Shown here: piece after piece, positions 1 to 8,633 of the stretch
Position numbering within the stretch: position 1 is the first letter of the stretch
Layout: each line of letters opens with the position of its first letter
Assembly (NCBI GenBank): GCA_026419775.2
Contig: JAOPGA020000311.1
Location: 1-20,305, forward strand
Reading direction: 5' to 3'
From: Acrasis kona
Taxonomy: Eukaryota > Heterolobosea > Eutetramitea > Acrasida > Acrasidae
Length of the DNA stretch: 20,305 nucleotides
Notes under the pieces: generated by a model
The model's input: only the letters and a program-made list of their open reading frames with translations
What the model was told of the DNA's origin: nothing
Databases searched by the model: none
Translations under genes and position numbers: made by a program

Positions 1-276
1 AAAGTAAAGATTGTATACGCAAGGGTCAAATGCTTTCAGGACGGCGGCGATTTTCATGGTTACTCCATTCAATTTGTCAAGATACATTTTATAGTCAGAG
101 TATGTCCTGCAGTTTAAAATCTCTTGAGAGTAATGTGGCTTGGAACCCAAAACTGTCTTGTCCTTAGATTTAGCTTGGCCTTTCTCGTACCAATACGCGG
201 CGTGAAATGTTCCAACTTTTGGTACCTCGAAGCTGTCAACATCAACTTCCTCGTGTTCATGTCTTTGTTGGTTCAT
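1..276 (-). CDS. Unrecognised protein, 5' part (3' end beyond window)
   Basis: An open frame of 92 codons starts with ATG at 276-274 and runs without a stop to base 1, so the gene continues leftward outside the window. The peptide is MNQQRHEHEEVDVDSF, then a segment VPKVGTFHAAYWYEKGQ, a Lys/Asp-rich stretch, and ends in a likely helix containing DKLNGVTMKIAAVL. No family is certain. An in-frame TAG lies 36 bases upstream of the ATG, just after a CAACAACAAC stretch, so this ATG is the likely start unless the TAG is a splice acceptor. The upstream leader resembles the leader of the oxygenase gene near 19.5 kb, and this could be the N-terminal half of a relative of that protein. That is inference only. 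The opposite-strand frame at 124-483 is its shadow. Confidence 0.6.
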   Translation of the reverse strand, partial: MNQQRHEHEEVDVDSFEVPKVGTFHAAYWYEKGQAKSKDKTVLGSKPHYSQEILNCRTYSDYKMYLDKLNGVTMKIAAVLKAFDPCVYNLYF

Positions 277-480
277 TGTGTTGTTGTTGAGATTATTGAT
301 GCCCTAGTCGTTGTTGTTGCGACAATTCACAGGCACTACCGTCTGGTGTGTTCTCCTGTAAACCGCGAGGCGATGCGAATCGACCGTGCTGGTGTTTCAC
401 ATCATTGTCGCCCTTCAACGATTTTGTTACATCATCGTCACTCTTTAACAACTTCGATTAGTGTTTGGACTTGCATTCTT
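277..480 (-). repeat. Leader similar to the outward-facing inverted repeats
   Basis: Read on the minus strand, this upstream region shares word order with the repeats at 4237-4598 and 19366-19904: a GATGTGA word, a CACCAG/GCAGAACC word, then a block like GTAGTGCCTGTGAATTG followed by CAACAACAAC. The right-hand repeat has GTAGCCCCTGTGACTTG followed by AACAACAAC at the matching place. Similarity is patchy and was judged by eye. It may be a diverged third copy of the same gene leader. Confidence 0.35.
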
Positions 481-762
481 TAAACGGTTTTTGTAACTCA
501 AATATTGATCACAATATGAGCATTTTGCTCCTATTTTGGAACTGCACTGAATCATTGGACTTGTATTGACATTGCTTATTGGAGATCACAGAATTATGGT
601 GTGTTGTACATCTTAACAGTCGTTTCATACAATGTGCTTTTATTTTTAATTATTTATTTTTAAATGAATGGATTAACATTTATGGAGGACGACTTCCAAA
701 TGGACTAATTTCACAAAATAATTTGTCCCAATATAAAGCTGTCTACCCCTGCTTTTAAAAGG
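481..762. other. Intergenic, no feature seen
   Basis: AT-rich spacer between two minus-strand genes. I find no long open frame or repeat. It should hold the promoter of the gene at 1-276 and the 3' flank of the gene ending at 763, but no motif is clear enough to mark. Confidence 0.5.
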
Positions 763-1041
763 TCACTGATTGTCGTAGATTGACCCATTCTTTTTACAAA
801 CACAAGATTTGCAAGTACATCTTTTCTGTTTGCAGTTAACTTTTGGTCTTTGTAGAGCAGCGTCAACATTGTTGTTAGAAATTAACATTTGTGGTACTTG
901 TGTCTGCTGTGTAATAGAGGGGGAAGGATTTGCTGCATTTTGTGCCAGTCCTATGTTGTTTTCCTCTTGAATACTGACAGCTTTACTTGCCAAGCTAACA
1001 TTGGCAGAACCTTCCATTGCATTTTCTTTCTCAGAGAACAC
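763..1041 (-). CDS. Cysteine-rich (CXC-like) terminal exon, unknown protein
   Basis: A 92-codon open frame that ends in TGA. Its first codon is GTG. The minus-strand sequence just upstream reads CACTGTAACAG followed by GTG, which looks like a splice acceptor, so this is more likely the last exon of a gene than a complete one. An internal ATG lies at codon 9. The first 65 residues are polar and rich in Ser, Asn and Gln. The last 25 carry a tight cysteine cluster, NCKQKRCTCKSCVCKKNG, with spacing C-x4-C-x-C-x2-C-x-C. Clusters like this occur at the C-termini of CXC/tesmin-type DNA-binding proteins and of several transposon-encoded proteins. No upstream exon could be assigned. Function is unknown; DNA or zinc binding is a guess from the cysteines. 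Confidence 0.45.
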   Translation of the reverse strand: MFSEKENAMEGSANVSLASKAVSIQEENNIGLAQNAANPSPSITQQTQVPQMLISNNNVDAALQRPKVNCKQKRCTCKSCVCKKNGSIYDNQ

Positions 1042-1237
1042 CTGTTACAGTGCTTGTTGTTAATCCTCTAAAAGTATGGTATTGTTATTGTCTTCTAAAG
1101 TATTATATCTGTTCTGCTATGTTGCTTTAATGCTTTCTTTTTTTGTTTACCACATTTGTATTTTCTATATATTGGTTAATACTGGTTTACAAAAAGCCTT
1201 TAGTGGTGTCCAAACACCCACAAGGTAGAGACGGGAA

Positions 1238-1330
1238 GAGGAAATTTAATTCGCATCTTCGGGCTGCTGATAATCTCTTTACTTTTTAGTCAAGGGAGAG
1301 GAAATTTAGTTCGCGTCTCCGAGCTGCTGT
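1238..1330. repeat. Two-copy direct repeat, 60-bp spacing
   Basis: The block GAGGAAATTTAATTCGCATC at 1238 recurs as GAGGAAATTTAGTTCGCGTC at 1298. Both copies continue into a GGGCTGCTG or GAGCTGCTG word. Copies are about 33 bp and start exactly 60 bp apart. Confidence 0.7.
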
Positions 1331-1649
1331 CATATGTATTGATAGTGCTTTATTAGATTGTATGCTAGATGTAGACTATAATTATACTTACTTTCTATGT
1401 CAAATGCTTGTTCTATACAAGTATGTTCAATTATTTGAATTGATTTTTTGGGTCAATTATTTTATTGAGTTCCATATCGGAATTTGTCCATTACAAATTA
1501 TTAACGTTGCATTCCGGTTGCATTCCGGATGTAAGTAAGTTAACGTTACTTATTACCGGAGTTTTTTACATAATCTTTATGTCAATGAGATTCAATCGGA
1601 TAGAAATACTCAATATAAAATTTGGTTATCGATTTTTTTTAGTGATATT
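1331..1649. other. AT-rich spacer
   Basis: No gene supported. The word GCATTCCGG occurs twice close together near 1510-1530. The open frame at 1465-1707 is hydrophobic, AT-driven and runs into the repeat array, so it is not called. Confidence 0.5.
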
Positions 1650-4010
1650 CTTTAAAAAAAGCTCAAATTTTATATATCTGGAGTTTGTAATTAACTTTTC
1701 AACTTGAACTTAAAAATATAGAGAAATTCTAGAAATTAATATTTGAGCATTTTAAACAGTTACTTTATATAAAACAAAAAGCTTAGATTTGAGTCGAAAT
1801 TAGTTTTTGATTTTTTTTGCGTTATATAAGTCAAAATGCTATCTAGATTTTATCTTTGATTTTATCCTTATCTTTGGGTCAGCGCGAGTCAATTTAAAAA
1901 CATTCGATGCAAATATTTGGGCTTCTTAAGCATTATGGTTCAGAAAAAAAATCAAGAATCGTTAAGCTTGGGTTTGGGTCAGAATTTTTTTTATTTTTTT
2001 CTGGAGTAATATAGATCATAATGCGCAAATATGCTTATCTGGAGTTTCTGTTGCTAGCTTTTTAACTTTACCTTTGAGTCAGTGAGGGTCGATTCTAAAA
2101 TTTAGGATACGAATATTTGAGCTTACAAAGCTTAATTGCTTAAAAAAAAATCAAAAATCGTTAAGCTCGGGTTTGGGTCTAAATTAATTTTTAATTTTTT
2201 TCTGAGGTAATATAGGTTAAATTGCTCGAATATATGTATTCAGAGTTTTCGTCCATAGATTTTCAACTTTACCTTAAAGTCAGTGAAGGTAGATTCTTAA
2301 ACTCCCGATACGAATATTTAAGCTTCCTAAGAATAGTTTTTCTTAAATATACGCTTTCGGAGTTTTAACCTTACTTTAATCACTTTAAAGTAAACTCCCA
2401 TACGAATTTTCGAGCTTTTTAAACGGGATAGCTCTAGAATTAATCAAAATCAAAATTTGACCCAAACCCATACTTTATGATTTTTATTTTTCTAAAGCTA
2501 GATCGCTTAGAATGCTCAAATATTGGTATCGGGAGTTTAAGAATCGACCTTCACTGACTCAAAGGTGAAGTAGAAATGCTATGTAAGAAAATTCCAAATA
2601 CGTATAATTAGGCTTTTTAACCCATATTACCCAGAAAAAAGTAAAAAAAATTATACGATCCAAACCCAAGTTTTTTGATTATTGATTTATTCTAATGCTA
2701 GTACGCTTAAGAAGCTCATATATTCGTATCGGGAGTTTAAGAATCGACTTTCCCTGACTCAATGACGAAGTTGAACACGATGTGACGAAAACTCCCGATA
2801 CGAATATTTGAGCGTCTTAACCTATATTTCATCAGGAAGAAATTAAAATTTAATTTTGACACAAACCCAAACTTTTTAATTTTTGATTTTTTTCTTCAGC
2901 TATTATGCTTAGGAAGCTCAAATATTTGTATAGGGAGTTTAAGAATCGGCCTTTCCTGTCTCAAAGGTAAAGTTGAGAGACAAAAACTCCGAATACGCAT
3001 ATACGAGCATATTGCCCTATATATCTCAACAAAAAATTAAAAATTGATTTCGATTCAAAACCCAAGCCTAACGATTTTTGATTTTAATTTTTGATTTTTT
3101 CTTATGCTAGTACGCTTAGGAAGCTCAAATCTTAGTATCGGGGATTTCAAAAGTGACTTATGTTAACTTAAGCTGAAGTTGAAAAGCTAGCAACAGAAAC
3201 TCCTGATACACATATAGAATAAGAATTTGAAAACATAGTGACGAAAACTCCCGATACGAATATATGAGCGTCTTAACATATATCTTTTTAGGAAAAAATT
3301 AAAATTTGATTCTGACACAAACCCAAACTCTTTGATTTTTGATATTTTCTTGAGTTATTATGCTTAGAAAGCTCAAATATTCGTATCAGGAATTTATGAA
3401 TCTACTCCCACTAACTCATAGGTAAAGTTGAAAAGCTAGAAACGTAAACTCCGAATACGTATATTCGAGCATATCGACCTATATTTCTTCAGTAAAAAAT
3501 TAAAAATTATTTTTTATCCAAACTTAAGCTTCTTGATTTTTGATATTTTTATGAGCTATTATGCTTTGTAGGCTCAAATATTCATATCGGGAATTTTATA
3601 ATCGACTCTCACTGACTTACAGATGATGTTAAAATCCCAGGAAAAGAAACTTCAGATTCTCGTATTTAGCATTTTGATCTATATTTATCCAGAAAAAAAT
3701 CAAAAATTAATTTCTACAGAAACCCAAGCTTAACGATCTCTATTTTTTTCCTGTACCATTATGCTTGGGAAGCTCAAATATCCGTATCTGGAATTTTAAA
3801 AGTGTTTATTTAGGCCGAGGCCATTTAAAGTGATCAGATGCGGAACGACTGATACTGATCACTGTGGAATTTTAAAAGTGACTTAAGTTAACTTATGATG
3901 AAATTGAAAAGCAATATAGAAACTCTAGATACATATATTTGAGCATTTTGATCTATATTACTCTAGAAAAAAATCAAAAAAAAATTTCGACAAACCCATG
4001 CTTCTCGATT
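1650..4010. repeat. Tandem array of ~205-bp units, each with palindromic arms
   Basis: A forward arm close to AAATATTCGTATCGGGAGTT recurs at about 2515, 2714, 2919, 3123, 3376, 3573 and 3775, mostly 200-205 bp apart. Its reverse complement, close to AACTCCCGATACGAATATTT, recurs between these arms, for example near 2300, 2789, 2985, 3245 and 3448. Spacers alternate. One type carries TTCACTGACTCAAAGGT. The other carries AT-rich text with an ACCCAAACCC word. Left of about 2390 the ACCCAAACCC and TCACTGACTC words appear as their complements (GGGTTTGGGT, GAGTCAGTGA), so the array flips orientation near 2350-2440. The copies are diverged, so the array is old. No open frame is conserved across units. 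It may be a satellite or remains of a foldback element. Confidence 0.8.
3789..3880. mobile_element. 60-bp insertion flanked by 16-bp direct repeats
   Basis: TGGAATTTTAAAAGTG occurs at 3789-3804 and again, identically, at 3865-3880, and the repeat array resumes after the second copy. The 60 bases between (3805-3864) do not belong to the array. They contain GGCCGAGGCC and the perfect inverted pair AGTGATCAG (3829-3837) and CTGATCACT (3855-3863). This fits a small non-autonomous insertion with a target-site duplication. A replication-slippage duplication is the alternative. No poly(A) tail or tRNA-like A/B box is evident. Confidence 0.55.
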
Positions 4011-4236
4011 TTTCAAAATTATTTCTATATTTGAGTTATTTATCAACAAGCTGAATATTAAACATCTGGAATCTTTGTTTTCAACTTTGTAAAATTACCT
4101 TCAAATTGACAAAGGTTGGGATAAAATACCTTTAAAAGTTATATAACTAAATCAATATAAATGACACCATAATTATGCGGAGTAAAGAATACCGCACTTC
4201 TTGATGTCATAATTTGCTGTTTTGTTGTCACTAACA
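4011..4236. other. Intergenic, no feature seen
   Basis: AT-rich spacer between the repeat array and the left inverted repeat. There is no open frame or repeat I can support. Confidence 0.45.
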
Positions 4237-4598
4237 TGAAAATAGTTTTCTCACTATAGTCTTTGTAACTTTTGTGCTATCTTTTAAATTAAAAAATATA
4301 AATCAAAATATCAGTCCTCTTTTTCGGTTCTAGAGTTTAATAACTACTATCTTCCGGTAGCGCATGTTATTGAGATTTATTATTGTTATTTGGCAAGTCA
4401 CAGGTGCTACAGGTTCTGTTACTCACATCATTGCCTCTATATTGCGTTTGATTCACAGCTTTGTTGCTTTTCATCAAGTTTGTCCATCATCATGTTACTT
4501 TTCAGTTAATTAAACAGACAACTTTAAACGCTCATTGACATAACCTCTTACAAGGGCAAATACAGTGTGGCTATAACAGCGAAGGTTCTCACATCAAT
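4237..4598 (-). repeat. Left copy of long inverted repeat (oxygenase leader)
   Basis: On the minus strand this matches 19366-19904 of the plus strand. Shared blocks include the inner end (GGTTCTCACATCAAT on the plus strand here), a stretch through CACTGTATTTGCCC in the right copy, the CTTGCCAAATAAC block, and an outer block around CACTATAGTC. Outer limits pair 4237 with 19904, and inner limits pair 4598 with 19366. This copy is shorter (362 against 539 bp). It lacks about 130 bp corresponding to 19691-19824 and one of two near-duplicate AGTAGCAGAACCTG segments. In the right copy the region is the start of an oxygenase-like gene. Here the coding frame is disrupted and nothing recognisable follows outward. 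Confidence 0.85.
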
Positions 4599-4875
4599 TT
4601 CAACAACTTTGGAACAAGAGAGTATATTGTTCATGAGTTATTTGTTAGCCAACACTACATCAAATAGACATTGGAGCATGTTTAAGACCAAATGAGTCGG
4701 TTACAATAAAGATGGAAAGGTTATTTTACACCCTCAAAAATACTTTTTTTTTATGTATGTCTTTGTTATATTGTATGCTATCTGTTTCAGTAACCGTTAA
4801 GTCAAGCTCTTCTTTATTCACATAGATATAGCACTTCAATCATTACCTGTTATCGCTTGAAGTAAACCAGGTTGA
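4599..4875. other. Upstream region of the DUF7869-like gene
   Basis: No confident feature. A short plus-strand open stretch around 4602-4700 has coding-like composition but no recognisable family and stops at a TGA. It may be an exon remnant or chance. Confidence 0.3.
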
Positions 4876-5199
4876 TTAATAAATAAACAAACTCGAACAG
4901 AAGATGAGGTCCAAAAACATTTTTTTGTCTTTGCACAACAAGGAAAAGCACGTGGGTACTATAGACATCACATTCCAGGACCAAAATTTACTACAACCAT
5001 CAGGGCTTCAAGGTCACTAGAAGAAGCAATTAAAATAATGTGGGAGAATTGCAAGATTGTTGAAAAACAGAAAAGCTTAAAATTTGCTTCAAAGTATATT
5101 ATAAAGATTGTGAATAAAAGAGACGCAATTGACATTGAAAATTCTGGCAACAAATTTGATGATTTATTGTCAATTTTAGCCAATTTTAAGCAGGCATAA
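4876..5199 (+). pseudogene. N-terminal segment of the DUF7869-like gene, out of frame
   Basis: A frame runs open from just after a TGA at 4873 to the TAA at 5197-5199. It has a clear protein-like composition, with segments QKHFFVFAQQGKARGYYRHH and SLEEAIKIMWENCKIVEKQ. It ends 20 bases before the 490-codon frame at 5220 but in another frame, and that frame is only open from 5217. The 5220 frame starts with GTG, not ATG, so it probably needs an upstream segment. I infer this is its N-terminal part, separated by a one- or two-base frameshift or a very short intron. No domain is recognised. It could alternatively be the C-terminal exon of a separate protein. The minus-strand frame over 4968-5213 is its shadow. 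Confidence 0.5.
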
Positions 5200-5219
5200 A
5201 ACCCAACCAACATTGAATT

Positions 5220-6692
5220 GTGGCAAAACCATATGGTGAAACTATCTCAAATGGAACATTGTTTAATTTGTTGAAAACGAAATACAAGCACATCGCTCTA
5301 TTTCCCCACAAAAGTGATTACTGCAATGAGTGTGACAAGTACAGCCATGAGATTCACAGATGTAAAGCAGTCCTCAATAAGGAGAATGTCTCTGCAGATG
5401 TTCAAAGAGATTATAAAAAGCAGATGGCAGAGGCTGTTCAAAGTCGGGGTGACCACAAGAAGGAAACACAGCTTGAGAATTCAATTATTACAGGGACAAA
5501 GTCCTCAATTGTGTGGAGTTGTTTGACCTTTATAAAAACAATCCAAACATTGACCAAACCAATTTTTTTTATTGTAATAGCTGCAGACTACCAACAGGGA
5601 AAGCTTCTTCCATACTGGGGTAACTCGCCACAACCTGGAGAGACATACTATTTACGCAAACTTGGGCATGATATTTTTGGTATTGTAAATCACTGCACTT
5701 TTAGAACAAAGCAACAACTTCTTAATTCAAACGAAGTAGAGCACACTGCACAACTGTTACAGCCTGTAAAACAGCCTATTGAAAATATGGAAAAATCAAC
5801 TAGATATGCGCCATGTCAATCCAAATTAGAGAATGATAAAACAACTGTGTACATTAATAACGAGCGACAGAGAGGATCCAAAAATGGTGACCACACAATA
5901 TTGCATTTAAATTGTTATGTAACTAATCACCTCAGTGACTGGATTATTAATTTACACATCTACATAGACAATGCAACAAACAAGAATAATACATGCCTAG
6001 CATGGGCATGTGAGCAAGTTCAGTTTGGTTGGTTTAAAGCAATCCGAATCTCTTTGATGATGCCTGGACACAACAAATTCCATCCCAATAATTTGTTTGC
6101 TCATATAGCCCATACTTTCCGTGTCAATGATGTTATCACAACTGACGACTTGATTAAAATTGCTTTTTACTATGCACAAACAAAGTTGGTTTTTGCAGAG
6201 GATATTGGATGTTGTACGCAGTCTGTAATGGAGCAGAAGTACAATGCTTTTCCAAACATCAAAAGTCACAGGGATTTCCTTATAGAAAAAAACGAGCAAG
6301 GTGCTGTTATAATAAATTGTAAAGAGCACTGTTTTGATGGACAGTACACAGACGTGTCAAGCCAATTTATAAATGAAGACCATCAGGACAAAGATTGTCG
6401 GGTTGACCTGGCGGTGGACAACTACAAGCATAAAAAAAAGACAACACATTTGGGCCACGAAAAACTTGTAGACATAAGGAAATGTTTTCAACATGTGCCC
6501 TACTCAAAAAGATGGTTTTTGCAAGCTCTACAAAACAAAAATGCTGATTATCATGGAGCAGAGACATTGAAGAATGGAGAAGTAGATGTGGGAATTTCTT
6601 CAACATTTTCACTGCCAGAACAGGCGTTGGTCAAACTAACCAGCAAGGGGGTAAAAATATTTTCCGTCTGTAGAAATTATTCAATTGGTTGA
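5220..6692 (+). CDS. DUF7869-type transposase-like protein
   Basis: A 490-codon frame, with GTG as first codon, so the true start is probably upstream. Residues 33-48 (SDYCNECDKYSHEIHRC) form a zinc-knuckle-like cluster. A central RNase H-like region follows. It has a beta-strand with Asp123 (FIVIAADYQQGK), the block YIDNATNKNN with Asp250, and PGHNKFHPNNLF at 282-293. These match the order typical of DUF7869 proteins, which are abundant in repetitive regions of invertebrate and some fungal genomes and look like DDE-type transposases. Intact relatives, as I recall, have Asp where this protein has Asn290 (PNN), so a catalytic residue may be lost. The C-terminal 170 residues are unassigned. AATAAA hexamers at 6758-6767 may end the transcript. 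Mobilising DNA in the nucleus is inferred, not shown. The family assignment is good and the mechanism is uncertain. Confidence 0.75.
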   Translation: MAKPYGETISNGTLFNLLKTKYKHIALFPHKSDYCNECDKYSHEIHRCKAVLNKENVSADVQRDYKKQMAEAVQSRGDHKKETQLENSIITGTKSSIVWSCLTFIKTIQTLTKPIFFIVIAADYQQGKLLPYWGNSPQPGETYYLRKLGHDIFGIVNHCTFRTKQQLLNSNEVEHTAQLLQPVKQPIENMEKSTRYAPCQSKLENDKTTVYINNERQRGSKNGDHTILHLNCYVTNHLSDWIINLHIYIDNATNKNNTCLAWACEQVQFGWFKAIRISLMMPGHNKFHPNNLFAHIAHTFRVNDVITTDDLIKIAFYYAQTKLVFAEDIGCCTQSVMEQKYNAFPNIKSHRDFLIEKNEQGAVIINCKEHCFDGQYTDVSSQFINEDHQDKDCRVDLAVDNYKHKKKTTHLGHEKLVDIRKCFQHVPYSKRWFLQALQNKNADYHGAETLKNGEVDVGISSTFSLPEQALVKLTSKGVKIFSVCRNYSIG

Positions 6693-6757
6693 AAAATAAT
6701 AGCAGAACAACAGGACATACGAATATTAATCAACAATGTAGACCACCTTACCAACAT

Positions 6758-6767
6758 AATAAATAAA
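6758..6767 (+). promoter_or_regulatory. Overlapping AATAAA polyadenylation hexamers
   Basis: AATAAATAAA gives two overlapping hexamers 66 bases after the DUF7869-like stop and 18 bases before the next ATG. It would serve the upstream gene. Confidence 0.4.
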
Positions 6768-6784
6768 AACAAACTAATACAACA

Positions 6785-7579
6785 ATGAAGTACTGCTTAA
6801 ATGAACTCGTTAAAGTTGACAACTATGTTTTTGAATTGGAAAGAGCTATTACAAACGTACCTGTCGACAATGATGTGTTGGCAAATGCCGCTGCTGTTTT
6901 GAAGAAGATGGTGAAGAAAAATAGACCTGCAAACACGACCAAAACGTTACCTATTTCTGAGCAGCAGTTTCACGCCATGTTTAACACATCAACAGCAACA
7001 AGGACAATACCGGTTGGAAATAAAACAAGACTGCACCTTCCTGTTGAGAAAACATTCTTCGAGGTGGATGAACAACAGTACAAAAACATCTTCGGTGAAT
7101 TCGCTACATCCGCCGCTGTCAACACCGACAAAGCCATGGAATACGAGACACGACTGGCTTTTCCTCTTACAGTATACCTGCAACAGAGCAAAAAAGTACA
7201 AGGTAAACCAACAACTACCAAACTTTGCTTCCATGAAGTGCCTGTTACTGCCCTAGACACTGCAACCGGAAGGCCTGTTCCTACATCTGATGGTGATACT
7301 ATGGCAAGATGTGTGCAAGCGACGAAAAGACAATTGACGTTAGGCACCAACCATGTCAAACAAGTGCCCAATCCAAACAACATAGTTTTACCGAAAATAC
7401 ATTTTCCTGTCATGGAATCAAATCCGGAGAGGGAAAGAATATACATGGAGAGACTACGCGAAAGTCTTAAACGTCTTGAAAAGAAGAAATCAACTTATTA
7501 CATTCACTGTCTTATTGTTCTTCTTGTCATCATAAGCTATTGTTATTGTAACCGAACCTTTCAAATGTCTAACATCTGA
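6785..7579 (+). CDS. Unknown 264-aa protein with coiled coil and hydrophobic tail
   Basis: An intact frame starts at ATG 6785 (MKYCLNELVKVDNYVFELER) and ends with TGA. I do not recognise the family. Two similar-looking elements occur at residues 57-66 and 95-108 (ISEQQFHAMF and FEVDEQQYKNIFGE), each followed by basic or charged sequence, so an internal duplication is possible. Residues 211-233 (PERERIYMERLRESLKRLEK) should form a charged helix or coiled coil. The last 27 residues contain IHCLIVLLVIISYCYC, which resembles a tail-anchor membrane helix. They could instead be intron or UTR read in frame after the KKK. The gene lies on the same strand as the DUF7869-like gene, about 90 bp after it, which suggests both belong to one element. 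Codon composition is more balanced than in the flanks, which supports real coding. Confidence 0.6.
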   Translation: MKYCLNELVKVDNYVFELERAITNVPVDNDVLANAAAVLKKMVKKNRPANTTKTLPISEQQFHAMFNTSTATRTIPVGNKTRLHLPVEKTFFEVDEQQYKNIFGEFATSAAVNTDKAMEYETRLAFPLTVYLQQSKKVQGKPTTTKLCFHEVPVTALDTATGRPVPTSDGDTMARCVQATKRQLTLGTNHVKQVPNPNNIVLPKIHFPVMESNPERERIYMERLRESLKRLEKKKSTYYIHCLIVLLVIISYCYCNRTFQMSNI

Positions 7580-7608
7580 CATGCCCAATGAACACGACCC
7601 CATAGATA

Positions 7609-8407
7609 CTGTGTTGCAGCAGTATTGGCGATTGCATTGTGCGTGATCGTGTAGAAGGTCAATACAGATATGATGTGTCATTGTACTTTAGTAACCTAGA
7701 TAATAGAAGAAAGAACGGTAAAAGGTCAAGGAAATACAAAATCAAAGCAGAGTTTCTAGGAATTATGAGATGAAAAGGATGAAACCGCAGTAGGCTTAAG
7801 TAAAGAGAAAGACATTATCATGACGGATCCGACAATGAATTACGGCATGCTTGTTCTACTCTTGATATGAACAGAGGTATGCCTGTTGGCAGACCTGCCA
7901 GAAATGTACGTAATGAGAACGTTGATTTAGGACCGATATCAGATGAGGATTTATTATTGCATCTGCACAATGCAATCGCCACTCGATTCAACATCGTCAC
8001 TGACGAACATGTCCTCCGATGTGTCAACTTACTTTTGACCAAAAGGTACAACAAGGCAGGACGCCCAAGTATCCAAAATAGAGTTGTCGGGTATCATACA
8101 GATAAAGGTAGCGAAAGAAGTAACTCAACAATTGAACTCGCATCTTACTAAAGCAGGCGAAAACATTATCAGCAGTGGTCAAGTATCTAAGAGATGTTAC
8201 GAGACTGTCATCTACCCAAACCTTGTTCCTTGTAAAAATAGCTCTCTACCAAAAGAAATAATGCCAAACGTACCGTTTCCAAAGTTGTTAAGAGGTTACA
8301 AATCTGTGAAGAAGTCGATTTCGAAAAAAGTTGCCGCCAATTTCAATTATGCGAAGGTACATATTGACAGTAACGGGAGACCGTTTGCAAAGCATTTCTG
8401 GACGTAA
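7609..8407 (+). pseudogene. Broken unknown gene in three frame segments
   Basis: Three protein-like stretches follow each other in different frames. Frame segment 7609 to about 7774 contains VRDRVEGQYRYDVSLYFSNL and a basic run RRKNGKRSRKYK before a TGA. The segment starting with ATG 7867 carries VGRPARN, DEDLLLHLHNAIATRFN and KAGRPSIQNR, and closes at 8151. A third frame, open from 8084 to TAA at 8405-8407, continues with VAKEVTQQLNSHL and PFPKLLRGYKSVKKSISKK. The switch near 8090 looks like a single indel. The two GRP motifs are weakly AT-hook-like. No domain is recognised. The most economical reading is one DNA-associated protein gene with several lesions. It follows the 264-aa ORF on the same strand, so both may be cargo of one element. 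Confidence 0.45.
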
Positions 8408-8534
8408 GGAAAATATGTATGACTATTAAATGTATACATTTATGCAATTACGTTTATTATACAAATGCTTTCTATCACTTCTTATGATGAGATTATACGC
8501 TCACTAACTCTAGCAATCCTCGCTGGGGGATGCC

Positions 8535-8619
8535 ATCTTGCCTTCTAATTTCTGTTCTATTTTGAGTTTGCCATATCCATATATATTATGCCATGGCAAA
8601 CTCAAATCAAAGGCAAGAT
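8535..8619. repeat. Nested palindrome / hairpin beside a transposon end
   Basis: The inner arms TTTGAGTTTGCCAT (8561-8574) and ATGGCAAACTCAAA (8593-8606) are perfect complements with an 18-base loop. The outer arms ATCTTGCCTT (8535-8544) and AAGGCAAGAT (8610-8619) are also perfect. The arms are not evenly spaced (16 and 3 bases between inner and outer). It ends 14 bp before the terminal inverted repeat at 8634 and has no counterpart beyond 12422. It could be a small foldback element or part of the insertion site. Confidence 0.7.
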
Positions 8620-8633
8620 TTTACCCTGCTGTG

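Noticed and set aside
124-483. 119-codon plus-strand open frame
   Set aside because: It is the antisense of the better minus-strand gene at 276-1 and its leader. Its Val/His/Leu-rich content is typical of a shadow frame.
1465-1707. 80-codon plus-strand open frame
   Set aside because: Hydrophobic, AT-driven sequence running into the repeat array, with no domain and no conservation between repeat units.
3805-3864. tRNA-derived SINE
   Set aside because: GGCCGAGGCC looks superficially familiar, but there are no A/B box promoter motifs, no tail, and the insert is only 60 bp.
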